From a virus, in IMG/VR virus record IMGVR_UViG_3300046689_000324, positions 1 to 35,294 of that record: 35,294 bases of DNA; one strand, given 5' to 3'. The position numbers and the translations under genes are program-made. Shown piece after piece: positions 21,282 through 28,909 of the stretch (positions within the stretch are counted from its first letter, which is position 1; each line of letters starts with the position of its first letter). Below the pieces are notes generated by a model. It searched no databases, was not told where the DNA came from, and was given only the letters and a program-made list of their open reading frames with translations.

Positions 21282-21547
21282 GCGGTGACGGGGTTACAAT
21301 GGTGGTCGGTGATCAGCGGCAGCAGCTCCGGGCTGAATTGCGTCAGGCCGGCTTCCTGGCGATCGAAGGTATAACGGGAAGGCACGCGGCACAATAGTTC
21401 GCCACAGATTTGACACCGCAGATCCATGGCGTCAGGGTTTCCGGCCATGCCGATCGCTGTCAGGAAGTAGTCGGTGAGCTGCTGCCGCATCGCCTTGCCG
21501 AACTTCGGCCGGTCGTCTTCTTCAGGAAGGATCTGCGTGCTTTGCAT
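21278..21547 (-). CDS. Small Cys/His-containing protein downstream of TerL (89 aa)
   Basis: An 89-aa protein with a helical N-terminal half (FGKAMRQQLTDYFLTAIGM), then a possible zinc site (CQICGELLC with HHC near the C-terminus). It follows the terminase gene by 11 bases. The cysteine pattern C-x2-C...H-H-C suggests metal binding, possibly with DNA, but the distances do not match a family I recognise. Confidence 0.55.
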   Translation of the reverse strand: MQSTQILPEEDDRPKFGKAMRQQLTDYFLTAIGMAGNPDAMDLRCQICGELLCRVPSRYTFDRQEAGLTQFSPELLPLITDHHCNPVTA

Positions 21548-21558
21548 TTTTGGGTGCG

Positions 21559-22860
21559 TTACATATTGTAAATCGTGCGGCGGCCTTTCTTCAGTTCGGC
21601 GCTTCCTGGTGTAACGATGGTAAGGCCTGACGGTTTGCGCAGCAGATCGCAGGCGTAGCCGATCGCGTCGATGGCGTGGTTGTTTGTCTCGATCGGTTTG
21701 CCGGTCGGGTTTTTGTATTGGTCCAGCGCCCAGGCATACTTGTCGAACTCATCCAGGATCTCCGTGCTGTCATCGGTGACAAAGATATCGAATTGCTTCA
21801 GGTAATTAATCGTGCTGACAATGCTGCCCGGGCCGCCTTCGGCTTTGATGAAATTCCAGCCGCGCCGGCGCATATCTTCGCCGTCCTTGGGATTGCTGGG
21901 ATCATAGTAAAACGGCGCGCTCTTCGGGATCTTCAGCTCTTTGAGCGTGCGGTCCAGCTCGTCGTTCAGGATCCCGACGCCGTAGATCTTCCGGCTGGTC
22001 CACAGCTTGCGGCCGTGAGCTTCCACTTCCACGACGGCCAGCGGGTCCACGCTGAAGCCCCAGTCCACGCCGTAGAACTTGCGATAAGTGTCCGGCATGG
22101 CTTTGATGCGCTGCCAGTTGCTGAAGATCCTGCCGCGCACGCCTTCGCTGATCAGGCCCATGATCATCGTCCAGTAATGGTCCGGCTTGGTTTCTTTGTA
22201 GGCTTCGAAGTTGGCCACGGTCCGCGCGTTCAGGTTCGCCAGGTTATCGCGGTACGTGCTGAAGATCGCCAGCAGGTCGGGATCCTTGCGGGCGATCGCG
22301 CGCTCGTAGCCCTTCACGCCGCTGGGCACCAGGATGAACCAGCGCCGCAGGATCCAGTGAGCTTTCGGCGGGCTGTTGAAGATTAGCACGATCTGAATGT
22401 TCGCCCGGGCGCTGCGCAACGTATCGTCCAGCTGCATGAAGTCGTCCTCTTCGATTTCGTCGGCTTCCTCGATGATCACGTGGGTGGCGCCGGCCAAGCT
22501 CTTCAGCTTCGCGGTCCGCCTGGTCGCTGATTTCTTGAAGCCCTTGGAGCTGATCCGGTTGCCGTTGATGCGGTTCAGCACCGACATTTCTGAATCGTTG
22601 AAGCCCAGGGCGCGCGGGTTGACGGTTTCATTCTCTTCGATGCGGTCGTGGATATCGCGCCAAAGGGATCCGCGGATATCGCTGAAGACCTGACGCATCA
22701 GCACGCCGCGGAAGTACTCCGGCCGCGTCAGCAGGTGGACGAAATAGTTCGTGGCCGTGTGGGATCCTCCGCGGCCGCGCCCTCCCCAAAGAAGAAGGTA
22801 GCGCGCGCGCGTGGTGAAGATCTCCGCGTACGTGCGGCTGAATTGTTGAACGACGCTCAT
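21559..22860 (-). CDS. Terminase large subunit (TerL)
   Basis: A 433-aa packaging motor with both expected domains. The ATPase has a deviant Walker A (GGRGRGGS, 26-33; canonical Lys replaced by Gly), Walker B (HVIIEE, 127-132) and a motif III-like FNSP (161-164). The nuclease domain (about 260-400) has DWGFSVDP (266-273) and later conserved acidic residues (DPSNPKDGED; NNHAIDAIGYA). The order matches Terminase_3/PBSX-type enzymes. It works with the portal to package DNA. The start overlaps the preceding gene by four bases. Confidence 0.9.
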   Translation of the reverse strand: MSVVQQFSRTYAEIFTTRARYLLLWGGRGRGGSHTATNYFVHLLTRPEYFRGVLMRQVFSDIRGSLWRDIHDRIEENETVNPRALGFNDSEMSVLNRINGNRISSKGFKKSATRRTAKLKSLAGATHVIIEEADEIEEDDFMQLDDTLRSARANIQIVLIFNSPPKAHWILRRWFILVPSGVKGYERAIARKDPDLLAIFSTYRDNLANLNARTVANFEAYKETKPDHYWTMIMGLISEGVRGRIFSNWQRIKAMPDTYRKFYGVDWGFSVDPLAVVEVEAHGRKLWTSRKIYGVGILNDELDRTLKELKIPKSAPFYYDPSNPKDGEDMRRRGWNFIKAEGGPGSIVSTINYLKQFDIFVTDDSTEILDEFDKYAWALDQYKNPTGKPIETNNHAIDAIGYACDLLRKPSGLTIVTPGSAELKKGRRTIYNM

Positions 22861-23039
22861 CCCAGGCCTGCGCGCTTTCGTAACTCTTCCAAGGTCGGCA
22901 GCTGCACGTGCGGCGCTGTCGGGATCGGCATATCATTGAAGCGGCGCTGAAGTTCCACCAGGTCCGCCATGGTTACCGGCACGATCAACGGCAGCTCGAG
23001 CTGCGCCGGGTCGTGAATGCGTGGATCCTTCGCGGCCAT
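22857..23039 (-). CDS. Small hypothetical protein upstream of TerL (60 aa)
   Basis: The ATG at 23039 overlaps the preceding stop (TGATG), so the open frame further upstream is not used. The 60-aa protein (MAAKDPRIHDPAQLELPLIV ... LEELRKRAGLG) is acidic with a likely C-terminal helix. It lies directly before TerL with a four-base overlap. The size and position could suit a small packaging accessory, but no family is recognised. Confidence 0.55.
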   Translation of the reverse strand: MAAKDPRIHDPAQLELPLIVPVTMADLVELQRRFNDMPIPTAPHVQLPTLEELRKRAGLG

Positions 23040-23251
23040 CAGTTGGATCGGTTGAAATTGATTTGTTGGGTCTTGCAGATCTTGGCGATCTGCTGGCAAC
23101 TTTCCTCGAATTCTTCCGGGGTCACCATGATGCGGATCAGCTTAACGCTGGCGAACAGCTGGCTGGTCGTGAAGCTGAAGCCTGCGCGGACAATTGCTTC
23201 CTCGAACTTCGCCTGCCTGTGGTTGTCGATAGCGATGCCGATCGTCTTCAT
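23039..23251 (-). CDS. Small alpha/beta hypothetical protein (70 aa)
   Basis: A 70-aa protein starting MKTIGIAIDNHRQAKFEEAI with a beta-alpha-beta pattern (KTIGIAIDN, FEEAIVRAGF, VKLIRIMVTPEEFEESC). The even layout and single acidic helix recall small regulatory or adaptor domains but no family is recognised. It overlaps the genes on both sides (4 bases upstream, 1 base downstream). Confidence 0.55.
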   Translation of the reverse strand: MKTIGIAIDNHRQAKFEEAIVRAGFSFTTSQLFASVKLIRIMVTPEEFEESCQQIAKICKTQQINFNRSN

Positions 23252-23649
23252 GCGGTGATCATTAACGGCCGCACCTGGCTGGCATAATCAGCGCCAAATA
23301 CTTGCTCCAGCAGCTGAAGGATCTCCGGGCTGGTGTCGAAAACGATCGGCAGCTGGTGGTGGTCCGGTGGGTAGTCCTCGATTTGGTTCAGGCTGGGCGC
23401 GGCGATGCGCGGCGGGTAAAGCTCGCCCTGGTAATTATCCAGGAAGTTTTGGAAGCAGCGCTCGAACGCCTTCAGCTGGCTGCCGGCCTGGGCCTGGTAT
23501 TTCATTTTTCTGCTGATCGGCCTGGCGCTCCCGTTGGTCAGCGTCCAAGTTATCACCAGGTCCGCCTGGAAGAAAATGCAGCCGCTAAGTTCGTCGGGGT
23601 CCGTCTGCTGGATCTCCAGGGCGATCGTGATTAGATTGTGCCAGTTCAT
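23248..23649 (-). CDS. Hypothetical protein (133 aa)
   Basis: A 133-aa protein beginning MNWHNLITIALEIQQTDPDE, with a mixed strand/helix core (ADLVITWTLTN; LKAFERCFQNFLDNY) and a hydrophilic C-terminal half with PEILQLLEQVFGADY. It overlaps both neighbours by four bases. No motif recognised. Position before the terminase suggests a late-early gene. Confidence 0.55.
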   Translation of the reverse strand: MNWHNLITIALEIQQTDPDELSGCIFFQADLVITWTLTNGSARPISRKMKYQAQAGSQLKAFERCFQNFLDNYQGELYPPRIAAPSLNQIEDYPPDHHQLPIVFDTSPEILQLLEQVFGADYASQVRPLMITA

Positions 23650-24062
23650 GGTGCGGGCGGGACTGTGGACCAGCTGGTGGCGTTGGCCCGGTGCGCTTTA
23701 GGGTTGCGGACCTTGGCGGTGCCCTGGGCGAAGATCCTGCCGGCACGGTGCAGGCGCATGGTGACAGCTCCCCAGGCGCGTTCGCTTGGCGGCTTCGGTA
23801 GTCCCTGGGCGTAGGCGAAGGCGCGCAGATCTTCAGCCATGAACGGCCTGGTGCGCACGCTCTTCAGGAATTGTTCGGCGTGGCGCGTGGCGTCGTCCTG
23901 CCATTTCTGTCCGGCGTGCTTTGCTGCGGCATGGATCGCGCGTTCCATCGGTCCAGTATCTCCGAACACGATCACGGCGCCGGCTCTCAATCGTGCGGGC
24001 AAATCTTTCGCGTTGATCAGGACCAGCTGGTTCGGGTCGGCCCGTTTGACTTGTTCGTTCAT
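23646..24062 (-). CDS. Probable winged-helix-like protein (138 aa)
   Basis: A 138-aa protein with a C-terminal segment FAYAQGLPKPPSERAWGAVT and RLHRAGRIFAQGTAKVRN, similar in pattern to winged-helix modules found in small phage proteins (helix, ERAWG turn, strand R..AGRI). The N-terminal part includes DLPARLRAGAVIVFGDTGPM. DNA binding and assembly or replication support are possible. Exact family not recognised; I rate the winged-helix idea as weak. Confidence 0.5.
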   Translation of the reverse strand: MNEQVKRADPNQLVLINAKDLPARLRAGAVIVFGDTGPMERAIHAAAKHAGQKWQDDATRHAEQFLKSVRTRPFMAEDLRAFAYAQGLPKPPSERAWGAVTMRLHRAGRIFAQGTAKVRNPKAHRANATSWSTVPPAP

Positions 24063-24457
24063 TGCTTTGGGGTTTTGGGTTTCTTCTTCTTTGACTTCTT
24101 CGCCGGGCTGCCGGCTGCTTTGGTGTAGTCCATGAATTCGACCACGTGCCTGGTCATCGGCTCGCCTCCGCCGGTGGTCAGGTCGATCGACTGTTGCGGC
24201 TTGCCTTCGGTGCGATCGAAGACGGCGTTAATCGCGCGAACGTCACCATCCGCGGCGCCCTTCAGCAGCTTGCGGATGATCACCTCCTTGAACGGCTTGC
24301 CGACTTTGCTGCCATCCTCCAGCTTGACGGGGATCTCTTCCTCGAGCATTTCCCGCAGCACGGTCGAAAGGTTGCGGCTGCCAGGCTTGCGGCCGGCAGG
24401 GTTTCCGCTCTTCCCTTTCGGGAATTTGTGCGGCTCGATGTTTTCCGGGTTCGGCAT
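24059..24457 (-). CDS. DUF5681-like protein next to terminase (132 aa)
   Basis: The N-terminus (FPKGKSGNPAGRKPGSRN, residues 12-29) is the hallmark of the DUF5681/KGQSGNP.GRP family, small DNA-associated phage proteins usually found near the terminase. A helical core (about 30-90) contains VIIRKLLKGAADGDVRAINAVFDRTEG, and the C-terminus is Lys-rich (PAKKSKKKKPKTPKQ). A terminase small subunit or packaging regulator is the most probable role, although no other small terminase is recognised here. Family match is good; role is inference. Confidence 0.7.
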   Translation of the reverse strand: MPNPENIEPHKFPKGKSGNPAGRKPGSRNLSTVLREMLEEEIPVKLEDGSKVGKPFKEVIIRKLLKGAADGDVRAINAVFDRTEGKPQQSIDLTTGGGEPMTRHVVEFMDYTKAAGSPAKKSKKKKPKTPKQ

Positions 24458-24463
24458 AGTTTT

Positions 24464-25270
24464 CTAAAATGGTGGTTCGTCACTATACGCCGGCACCTGG
24501 TCGGCGGCTTGCTGCTTTTCGATTTTCTCCCTGTATCCCTTCGCGCTATTCTCCGGCAGCGGCAGGCTCTGAATGTTGCCCGGTTCGTAGCCGCGCCAAT
24601 GGTCAATGCGGTCGATGCTTTCCCCTGGGATCCATACGGCCCGGAAGTCCTCCAGGGTGATGGTGAAGATCTTGCCGCGCCTGCGTGCGTTGCTCTTCAG
24701 GTTCGCGAAGTGATACCGATCGGGATGCCTTTCCCGATATCGGTGCGCCCATATCTTCCAGGCTTTGCGTCGTTCAGCTTTGGTCATGGTCCTCGCTGCT
24801 TTTTCGCTGTTGATCGTCCACCCCCATTCTCGCATCGGGTAACGCTGCGTCACCCCGATCACATGGCGGAAGTCACCGCCTTCCCTTTCCTCTTCGTCAG
24901 CACGCAGCCCAACGTAGGAATTCAGGGCACCGATGTGAAAGACCGCGCGCTCCATAAACTTCGCGTAGGGATCGAGCTTCAGGATCTTCGTACACCACCG
25001 TTCTCTCCAATTTGGCAGCCTGCCCAGATCTCTGATCAATCCCTTCAGCGACTTGCCGCTTGTGATCGGTATCAACGGCTTGCCAAGGATATCTGCCAAG
25101 TGCTTCCAATGCGCGATCATATCGGGCAGCTCGTCGCCTGTTGGTGTGATTAGGTAGGTATATTCCACGTCGGGGTTCAGCTCCTTCAGGCGCAGGGCCA
25201 TCGCGGTGCTGTCCTTGCCTCCGCTCAATGCGACCAGGTTGGTCGTGATATCGTGGTTCAGGTACTTCAT
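24464..25270 (-). CDS. PAPS reductase-like PP-loop protein fused to an HNH-like domain
   Basis: The first ~152 residues match phage PAPS-reductase/PP-loop ATPases: SGGKDS (16-21), RWCTKILKLDPY (91-102), YVGLRADEEERE (119-130) and YPMREWGWT (144-152). The usual C-terminal part is replaced by a module (about 160-250) with HFANLKSNARRRGKIFTI, then SIDRIDHWRGYEPGNIQSL and PENSAKGYRE, resembling HNH nuclease cores (IDRID..GY..N..N..K), but without the CxxC zinc knuckles. Expected activities are ATP-dependent sulfur or adenylate chemistry on nucleic acid or tRNA, with nuclease or binding function. It lies beside a DNA methyltransferase. The fusion is visible; the function is inference. Confidence 0.65.
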   Translation of the reverse strand: MKYLNHDITTNLVALSGGKDSTAMALRLKELNPDVEYTYLITPTGDELPDMIAHWKHLADILGKPLIPITSGKSLKGLIRDLGRLPNWRERWCTKILKLDPYAKFMERAVFHIGALNSYVGLRADEEEREGGDFRHVIGVTQRYPMREWGWTINSEKAARTMTKAERRKAWKIWAHRYRERHPDRYHFANLKSNARRRGKIFTITLEDFRAVWIPGESIDRIDHWRGYEPGNIQSLPLPENSAKGYREKIEKQQAADQVPAYSDEPPF

Positions 25271-25743
25271 GGCGTCAGCAGCGGGTCACCTGGTTTGATA
25301 TCTCCCGGGAAGATCTGCACGCTGCGGACCGATTTGATCAGCGGGCTGGCTTGCTGATCCACGCGGAAAGACAGCAGCGCTTCACGTAGCTGGTCAACCT
25401 TTCGGTCGATATCCTTCCAGTCCATGCGCGCCCATAGTTCGTCGCTTTCGATCGTAGTCATCCTTCCCGGGTAACTTCCCAGCGTTCGCCAGCCGGTCAG
25501 CTTCATGGCCATTTCTCCGTGGTGCAGTTGCAGCTGCGTGGCCTGGATGCGCATGAAGCCCAGCAGCTCGCCGTGTGGTCCGCGTATTTGTTCAGGTTCG
25601 GGCGGGTTGTTCCAAAACTCTGCCGGGTTCGGGCGGGTGCTGCGCTCTGCTTCCCTGGGCGCCTGCGCTGCCGCGGCCTTCCCGGTGATCAGCAGCCCAG
25701 CCGCTGCGGCCAGGTTGCGAAGGAATTGGATCCGCTTCATCAT
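25267..25743 (-). CDS. Exported early protein (158 aa, signal peptide)
   Basis: Starts with ATGATG at 25743, overlapping the upstream stop. The N-terminus MMKRIQFLRNLAAAAGLLIT, then GKAAAAQA, is a good Sec signal peptide with cleavage near residue 26. The mature part is hydrophilic (WNNPPEPEQIRGPHGELLGF; LQLHHGEMAMKLTGWRTLGS). An exported protein among DNA-metabolism genes is unusual; superinfection exclusion or envelope modification are possible. I recognise no family. Confidence 0.6.
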   Translation of the reverse strand: MMKRIQFLRNLAAAAGLLITGKAAAAQAPREAERSTRPNPAEFWNNPPEPEQIRGPHGELLGFMRIQATQLQLHHGEMAMKLTGWRTLGSYPGRMTTIESDELWARMDWKDIDRKVDQLREALLSFRVDQQASPLIKSVRSVQIFPGDIKPGDPLLTP

Positions 25744-26918
25744 CCGTAGGGTTTGCCGTTCAGCGTGATCACCGCTTCCGGGTCCAGGATCTTCATGCGG
25801 TTGACGTGGGCCTGACAGTACTGCGGCTCGATCTCCATCGCGTAACATTTGCGGCCAAGTACGTGCGCCGCTGCCATGGTGCTGCCGGATCCGCCGAAGG
25901 GTTCGTACACCAGGTCGCCGGCCTGGCTGTGGACGCGGATCGCGCGCGCTGCCAGCTCGACGGGTTTCTGTGTGCTGTGAACGTAGGTGCGCGACGGGTC
26001 GCGGCTTACTTTCCAAACGTCCGACGCTTCGACTTCGGTGCGGCCGCCGTACCAGTGTTTCTTCCCTCCGCCGCCTGACTTGAAGCCGTAGAAGATCAGC
26101 TCGAAGCCGCTGTGGTAGCCGTTGGGTCGCATCACGAACCCGTTCTTCACCCACACCAGCAGCTTGGGCATTTGCGCCAGGTAGCGCTCGAACAGCTTGA
26201 AGTAAAGCGAAATATTTCCCTCGCCGCCGCAGAAATAAAAGCGCGCCTCGGGCTTGGTCGCCATTTGAACGGCCAGCTCGAAGCTGAAGGGGATCGCTGT
26301 TTGTGTTAGGTCGCCGGCGATCGTGTTGCCCTTCCCTTTGTCGCCTTCATGGTTCACGCCATACGGCGGATCGGTGAAGACCATATCGGCGCGCGCTCCG
26401 TTGAGCAGGCGTTCGACCTGGTCGCGCTTTGTGCAGTCGCCGCAAAGCAGGCGGTGGCCTGCGATCTCGATCAGGTCGCCCAGCACGATGGTGGTTGGGA
26501 TCTTGTCCTTCCCTCCGGCGTACTCGTCGGGCATCGGCGCCGGCGCGGCTTCCTCCGCGGGCACGTCGATCCCCCAGTCGGTCAGCTCGTTCGTGTTCCA
26601 GTTGGCCAGCACCTCCCAATCCCAGTCGCCGAAGTTTGCGTTATCCTTGGCGATGAACTCGCGCTTTTCTGCGTCGGTCAGATCCGGCGCGACCTTCACC
26701 CAGCCTTCCGGGATCTCCTTCACGCCGTTGGCGATCAGGGCGCGCAGGCGGTAGTTGCCGCCCAGGACCAGGCCGACCTCGTCCACGACGATCGGGCGCA
26801 GCTCCATCATCTTGGGGAAGCTCTCCACGCTGCGGCGCAGCTTTTCGAACTTGTCGGTCTTAATCTTTCGCGGGTTGTCCGCGTTCAGCTTCAGGCTGCT
26901 GACTTGTATCATCTTCAT
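25740..26918 (-). CDS. ParB-like nuclease/DNA-binding domain fused to DNA adenine/cytosine methyltransferase
   Basis: A 392-aa protein; the ATG at 26918 overlaps the upstream stop. The N-terminal ParB-like domain (about 1-95) has LNADNPRKIK and GGNYRLRALI (53-62; the ParB box). The methyltransferase follows: GDCTKRDQVERLL, DPPYGV (183-188, amino-MTase motif IV, N6-adenine or N4-cytosine), and near the end EPFGGSGST (motif I). This ParB-MTase arrangement is common in phages and prophages. It may protect phage DNA or mark a site for replication or packaging. The order DPPY then FGGSG is beta-class. Confidence 0.85.
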   Translation of the reverse strand: MKMIQVSSLKLNADNPRKIKTDKFEKLRRSVESFPKMMELRPIVVDEVGLVLGGNYRLRALIANGVKEIPEGWVKVAPDLTDAEKREFIAKDNANFGDWDWEVLANWNTNELTDWGIDVPAEEAAPAPMPDEYAGGKDKIPTTIVLGDLIEIAGHRLLCGDCTKRDQVERLLNGARADMVFTDPPYGVNHEGDKGKGNTIAGDLTQTAIPFSFELAVQMATKPEARFYFCGGEGNISLYFKLFERYLAQMPKLLVWVKNGFVMRPNGYHSGFELIFYGFKSGGGGKKHWYGGRTEVEASDVWKVSRDPSRTYVHSTQKPVELAARAIRVHSQAGDLVYEPFGGSGSTMAAAHVLGRKCYAMEIEPQYCQAHVNRMKILDPEAVITLNGKPYG

Positions 26919-27376
26919 GCTTTTTGGATTACGGTGACGGGAATTGTTGGGTTCAATGCTTCGAACAGTTTCTTGCGCATGGCCCAGTCCCGGGCGATGC
27001 GACCTTTGCACTCATGGACCTGCTGGCTGCCGTCCAGGTTTGTGATCAGGAAGTCGGCGCGGTAGGTGGTGACCAGCTTGCCGGCGACCTCCAGGCGGAA
27101 GGTGGTCTGCGGCTGCACGCTGCGGATCTTGCCGGCACGCACCAGGATATCCAGCTTGGCGGCGTGCAGCGCTTCCAGCTTGCTGTCATACACGCGGCCG
27201 TTGTATGGCGTGCGCTTGGCTCCGCTCCAGGCGCGGAAGATTGTGCCCACGACTTTGCCGATGCGTCGATACTGCGCCCGGGTCGGCGGCTTGTCATCTT
27301 CTCGCCTGGTGAGCGTGCGAAATTCTGCGACGTTGATCCTGGTGCCTGTCGTGTTGACCTGCTTCTTCGCTGTCAT
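26915..27376 (-). CDS. DUF1064 endonuclease-like protein (153 aa)
   Basis: The ATG at 27376 is chosen since it starts after the preceding gene and has a typical upstream region; longer starts overlap neighbour coding. The protein carries the PD-(D/E)XK core of DUF1064: SKLEAL (Glu68), YRADFLI (Asp108) and HECKG (Glu122, Lys124). DUF1064 proteins are small phage nucleases, probably structure-specific, linked to recombination and replication. They may process junctions like RusA. Location fits the recombination block. Confidence 0.75.
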   Translation of the reverse strand: MTAKKQVNTTGTRINVAEFRTLTRREDDKPPTRAQYRRIGKVVGTIFRAWSGAKRTPYNGRVYDSKLEALHAAKLDILVRAGKIRSVQPQTTFRLEVAGKLVTTYRADFLITNLDGSQQVHECKGRIARDWAMRKKLFEALNPTIPVTVIQKA

Positions 27377-27398
27377 GGCTTTGGTAAAGTTAAGCGGT

Positions 27399-27998
27399 CT
27401 ATTCGTGATCACTTCGCGTGTGGATCCCGGTGCCCTTGCAAGCGGCGCACAGTTGTCCGTCGTGCGGCTCCAGGGCGGAAGCATAGCCGGTGCCGCGGCA
27501 GTCCGGGCAGGGCGGCGGCTCTTCGTTACGGTTCACTCCGTTCAGGTGCGGGATCGCGCGGCCGCTGACGGTGAGCGGCGACGGTGCTTCCTGTTTCTCT
27601 TCCGGCTCTTCAGCAGCTGCGGGCTTTTCCGGCAGCGTGTTGGCGATCACCAGGATCGCCCTGGCGTATGCCCGTTGCATCATCAGCTGGTCGTTGGCCT
27701 GGCGCAGCAGCGCGCGCCGCTTTGCCCAGCGGATCGGCCAGGTGGCGGCGTGTTCTTCCTTCAGCTCTTTCATCCGCTGGGTGGTGGCTTCGGCCAGCAC
27801 CATGGTTTCATCGATCAGCACGCGGATGCGCGTGATGTGGAAACGATGGCCGGCCAGCAGCGTCAGCTCCACGGCCTTGCGCACGTCTTCGACGTTCATG
27901 TGTTTGGCGCGGTTCAATGGTGTAAGCTGGAGCTTCAGCTCTTCACGAAGTAGGGTGTCCCAAATTTGTAGCGCGGTGGATTTGTTGTCGATTGTCAT
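27399..27998 (-). CDS. Zinc-finger protein, DnaJ-like cysteine repeats (199 aa)
   Basis: A 199-aa protein with a helical N-terminal domain (about 1-125, rich in Leu and Arg, with WAKRRALLRQANDQLMMQRA), an acidic linker (about 124-140), and a C-terminal zinc-ribbon pair: CPDCRGTGY (from Cys164) and CAACKGTGI (from Cys184), like DnaJ CxxCxGxG repeats. It lies in the replication block and starts with a four-base overlap. A role as a replication accessory or loader is possible but not shown. Confidence 0.6.
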   Translation of the reverse strand: MTIDNKSTALQIWDTLLREELKLQLTPLNRAKHMNVEDVRKAVELTLLAGHRFHITRIRVLIDETMVLAEATTQRMKELKEEHAATWPIRWAKRRALLRQANDQLMMQRAYARAILVIANTLPEKPAAAEEPEEKQEAPSPLTVSGRAIPHLNGVNRNEEPPPCPDCRGTGYASALEPHDGQLCAACKGTGIHTRSDHE

Positions 27999-28909
27999 TT
28001 GTCTAGGGTTTTGGTTGTGGGTTCGTTTTTCTTTTCCTCTTTCTTCTTCAGCTGGATCCGTACCATGGCTTCGCCCAGGATCTCGCCGGCGACTTCCGGG
28101 CTGGGCGCAAAGATATCCACCCAGCCATCGACGCGGTGGATCTTGAAGGCGTTCAGCTGTTCCATGCCCAGGTTGCCGAAGCGGTCGCGCATCACGTTGG
28201 CGATCTCCAGCCTGGTGCGCACCTGGTCCGGCGTGAGCTTGTCGCGCTCCAGGAACGCTAGGTGGGCGGCGATCTCCGCCTTCCGCTCTGCGAACTTACG
28301 CTCGCGCTCTGCGGCTTTGTTTTTCTCTTCCTGGCGCCGGCGCTCCATGTAAAGTTTGTAATTCACCAGGCTGGACGCGGGTGGCTCGGCGTGTTCGGCT
28401 TGGTTCACGCGGTACACCGCTTGCTCGTCCAGGGTCTGCCGGATCCAGTCCACGACCACCGACGTGTCCAGCTGGTGGAAGGTTCCACCGTACACGCCGG
28501 CAGCTCCGCGCTGCATGGCCAGCTCGATGGTGGCCACCGGCTCGTCGGCGAAAAGCTCGACGATTGTTTTGGCGGTGAAGATCACCTGGGCGGTGGTCAT
28601 CTTGTGCGCCACGTTCATCAGCGCGCACGGTCCTGCGATGATGCGCGCTTCCAGGAACTTGGTCATCAGCTCCGGGCCTTCGCAGGTGATCAGCTCGCGG
28701 ACGCTGGGGAAGGTCATGCAGGCTTCCACCTTGCGCGGCATGGCCGCGGCCAGGTTCGCGAATTGACCAGCGCGCAGGCCTTGGCTGACTAGCTTCAGCG
28801 GGCCACGCCGATCGTCAGGAAGTAGGGCCAGCAGCGTGGCGGTCGTGATAGTCTTGGACAAGCCCGTCGACGTGGTCGGCGGTTTTGTTGCTTCGGGAAG
28901 TAGGTCCAT
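27995..28909 (-). CDS. Replication-block hypothetical protein (304 aa)
   Basis: Its start (28909) lies inside the end of the upstream gene (95-base overlap), with a strong A-rich leader (AAACCCCAAAAAAATG). The protein has an N-terminal KPPTTSTGLSKTITTATLLA, a helical middle (about 60-160), a basic coiled-coil stretch (LYMERRRQEEKNKAAERE) and a C-terminal region with VRTRLEIANVMRDRFGNL. I do not recognise the family; location suggests replication or transcription control. The large overlap is unusual and should be noted. Confidence 0.6.
   Translation of the reverse strand: MDLLPEATKPPTTSTGLSKTITTATLLALLPDDRRGPLKLVSQGLRAGQFANLAAAMPRKVEACMTFPSVRELITCEGPELMTKFLEARIIAGPCALMNVAHKMTTAQVIFTAKTIVELFADEPVATIELAMQRGAAGVYGGTFHQLDTSVVVDWIRQTLDEQAVYRVNQAEHAEPPASSLVNYKLYMERRRQEEKNKAAERERKFAERKAEIAAHLAFLERDKLTPDQVRTRLEIANVMRDRFGNLGMEQLNAFKIHRVDGWVDIFAPSPEVAGEILGEAMVRIQLKKKEEKKNEPTTKTLDK

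Noticed and set aside
24146-25153. 335-aa open frame on the plus strand
   Set aside because: Antisense to the PP-loop fusion and the DUF5681 gene; composition typical of GC-rich shadow frames.
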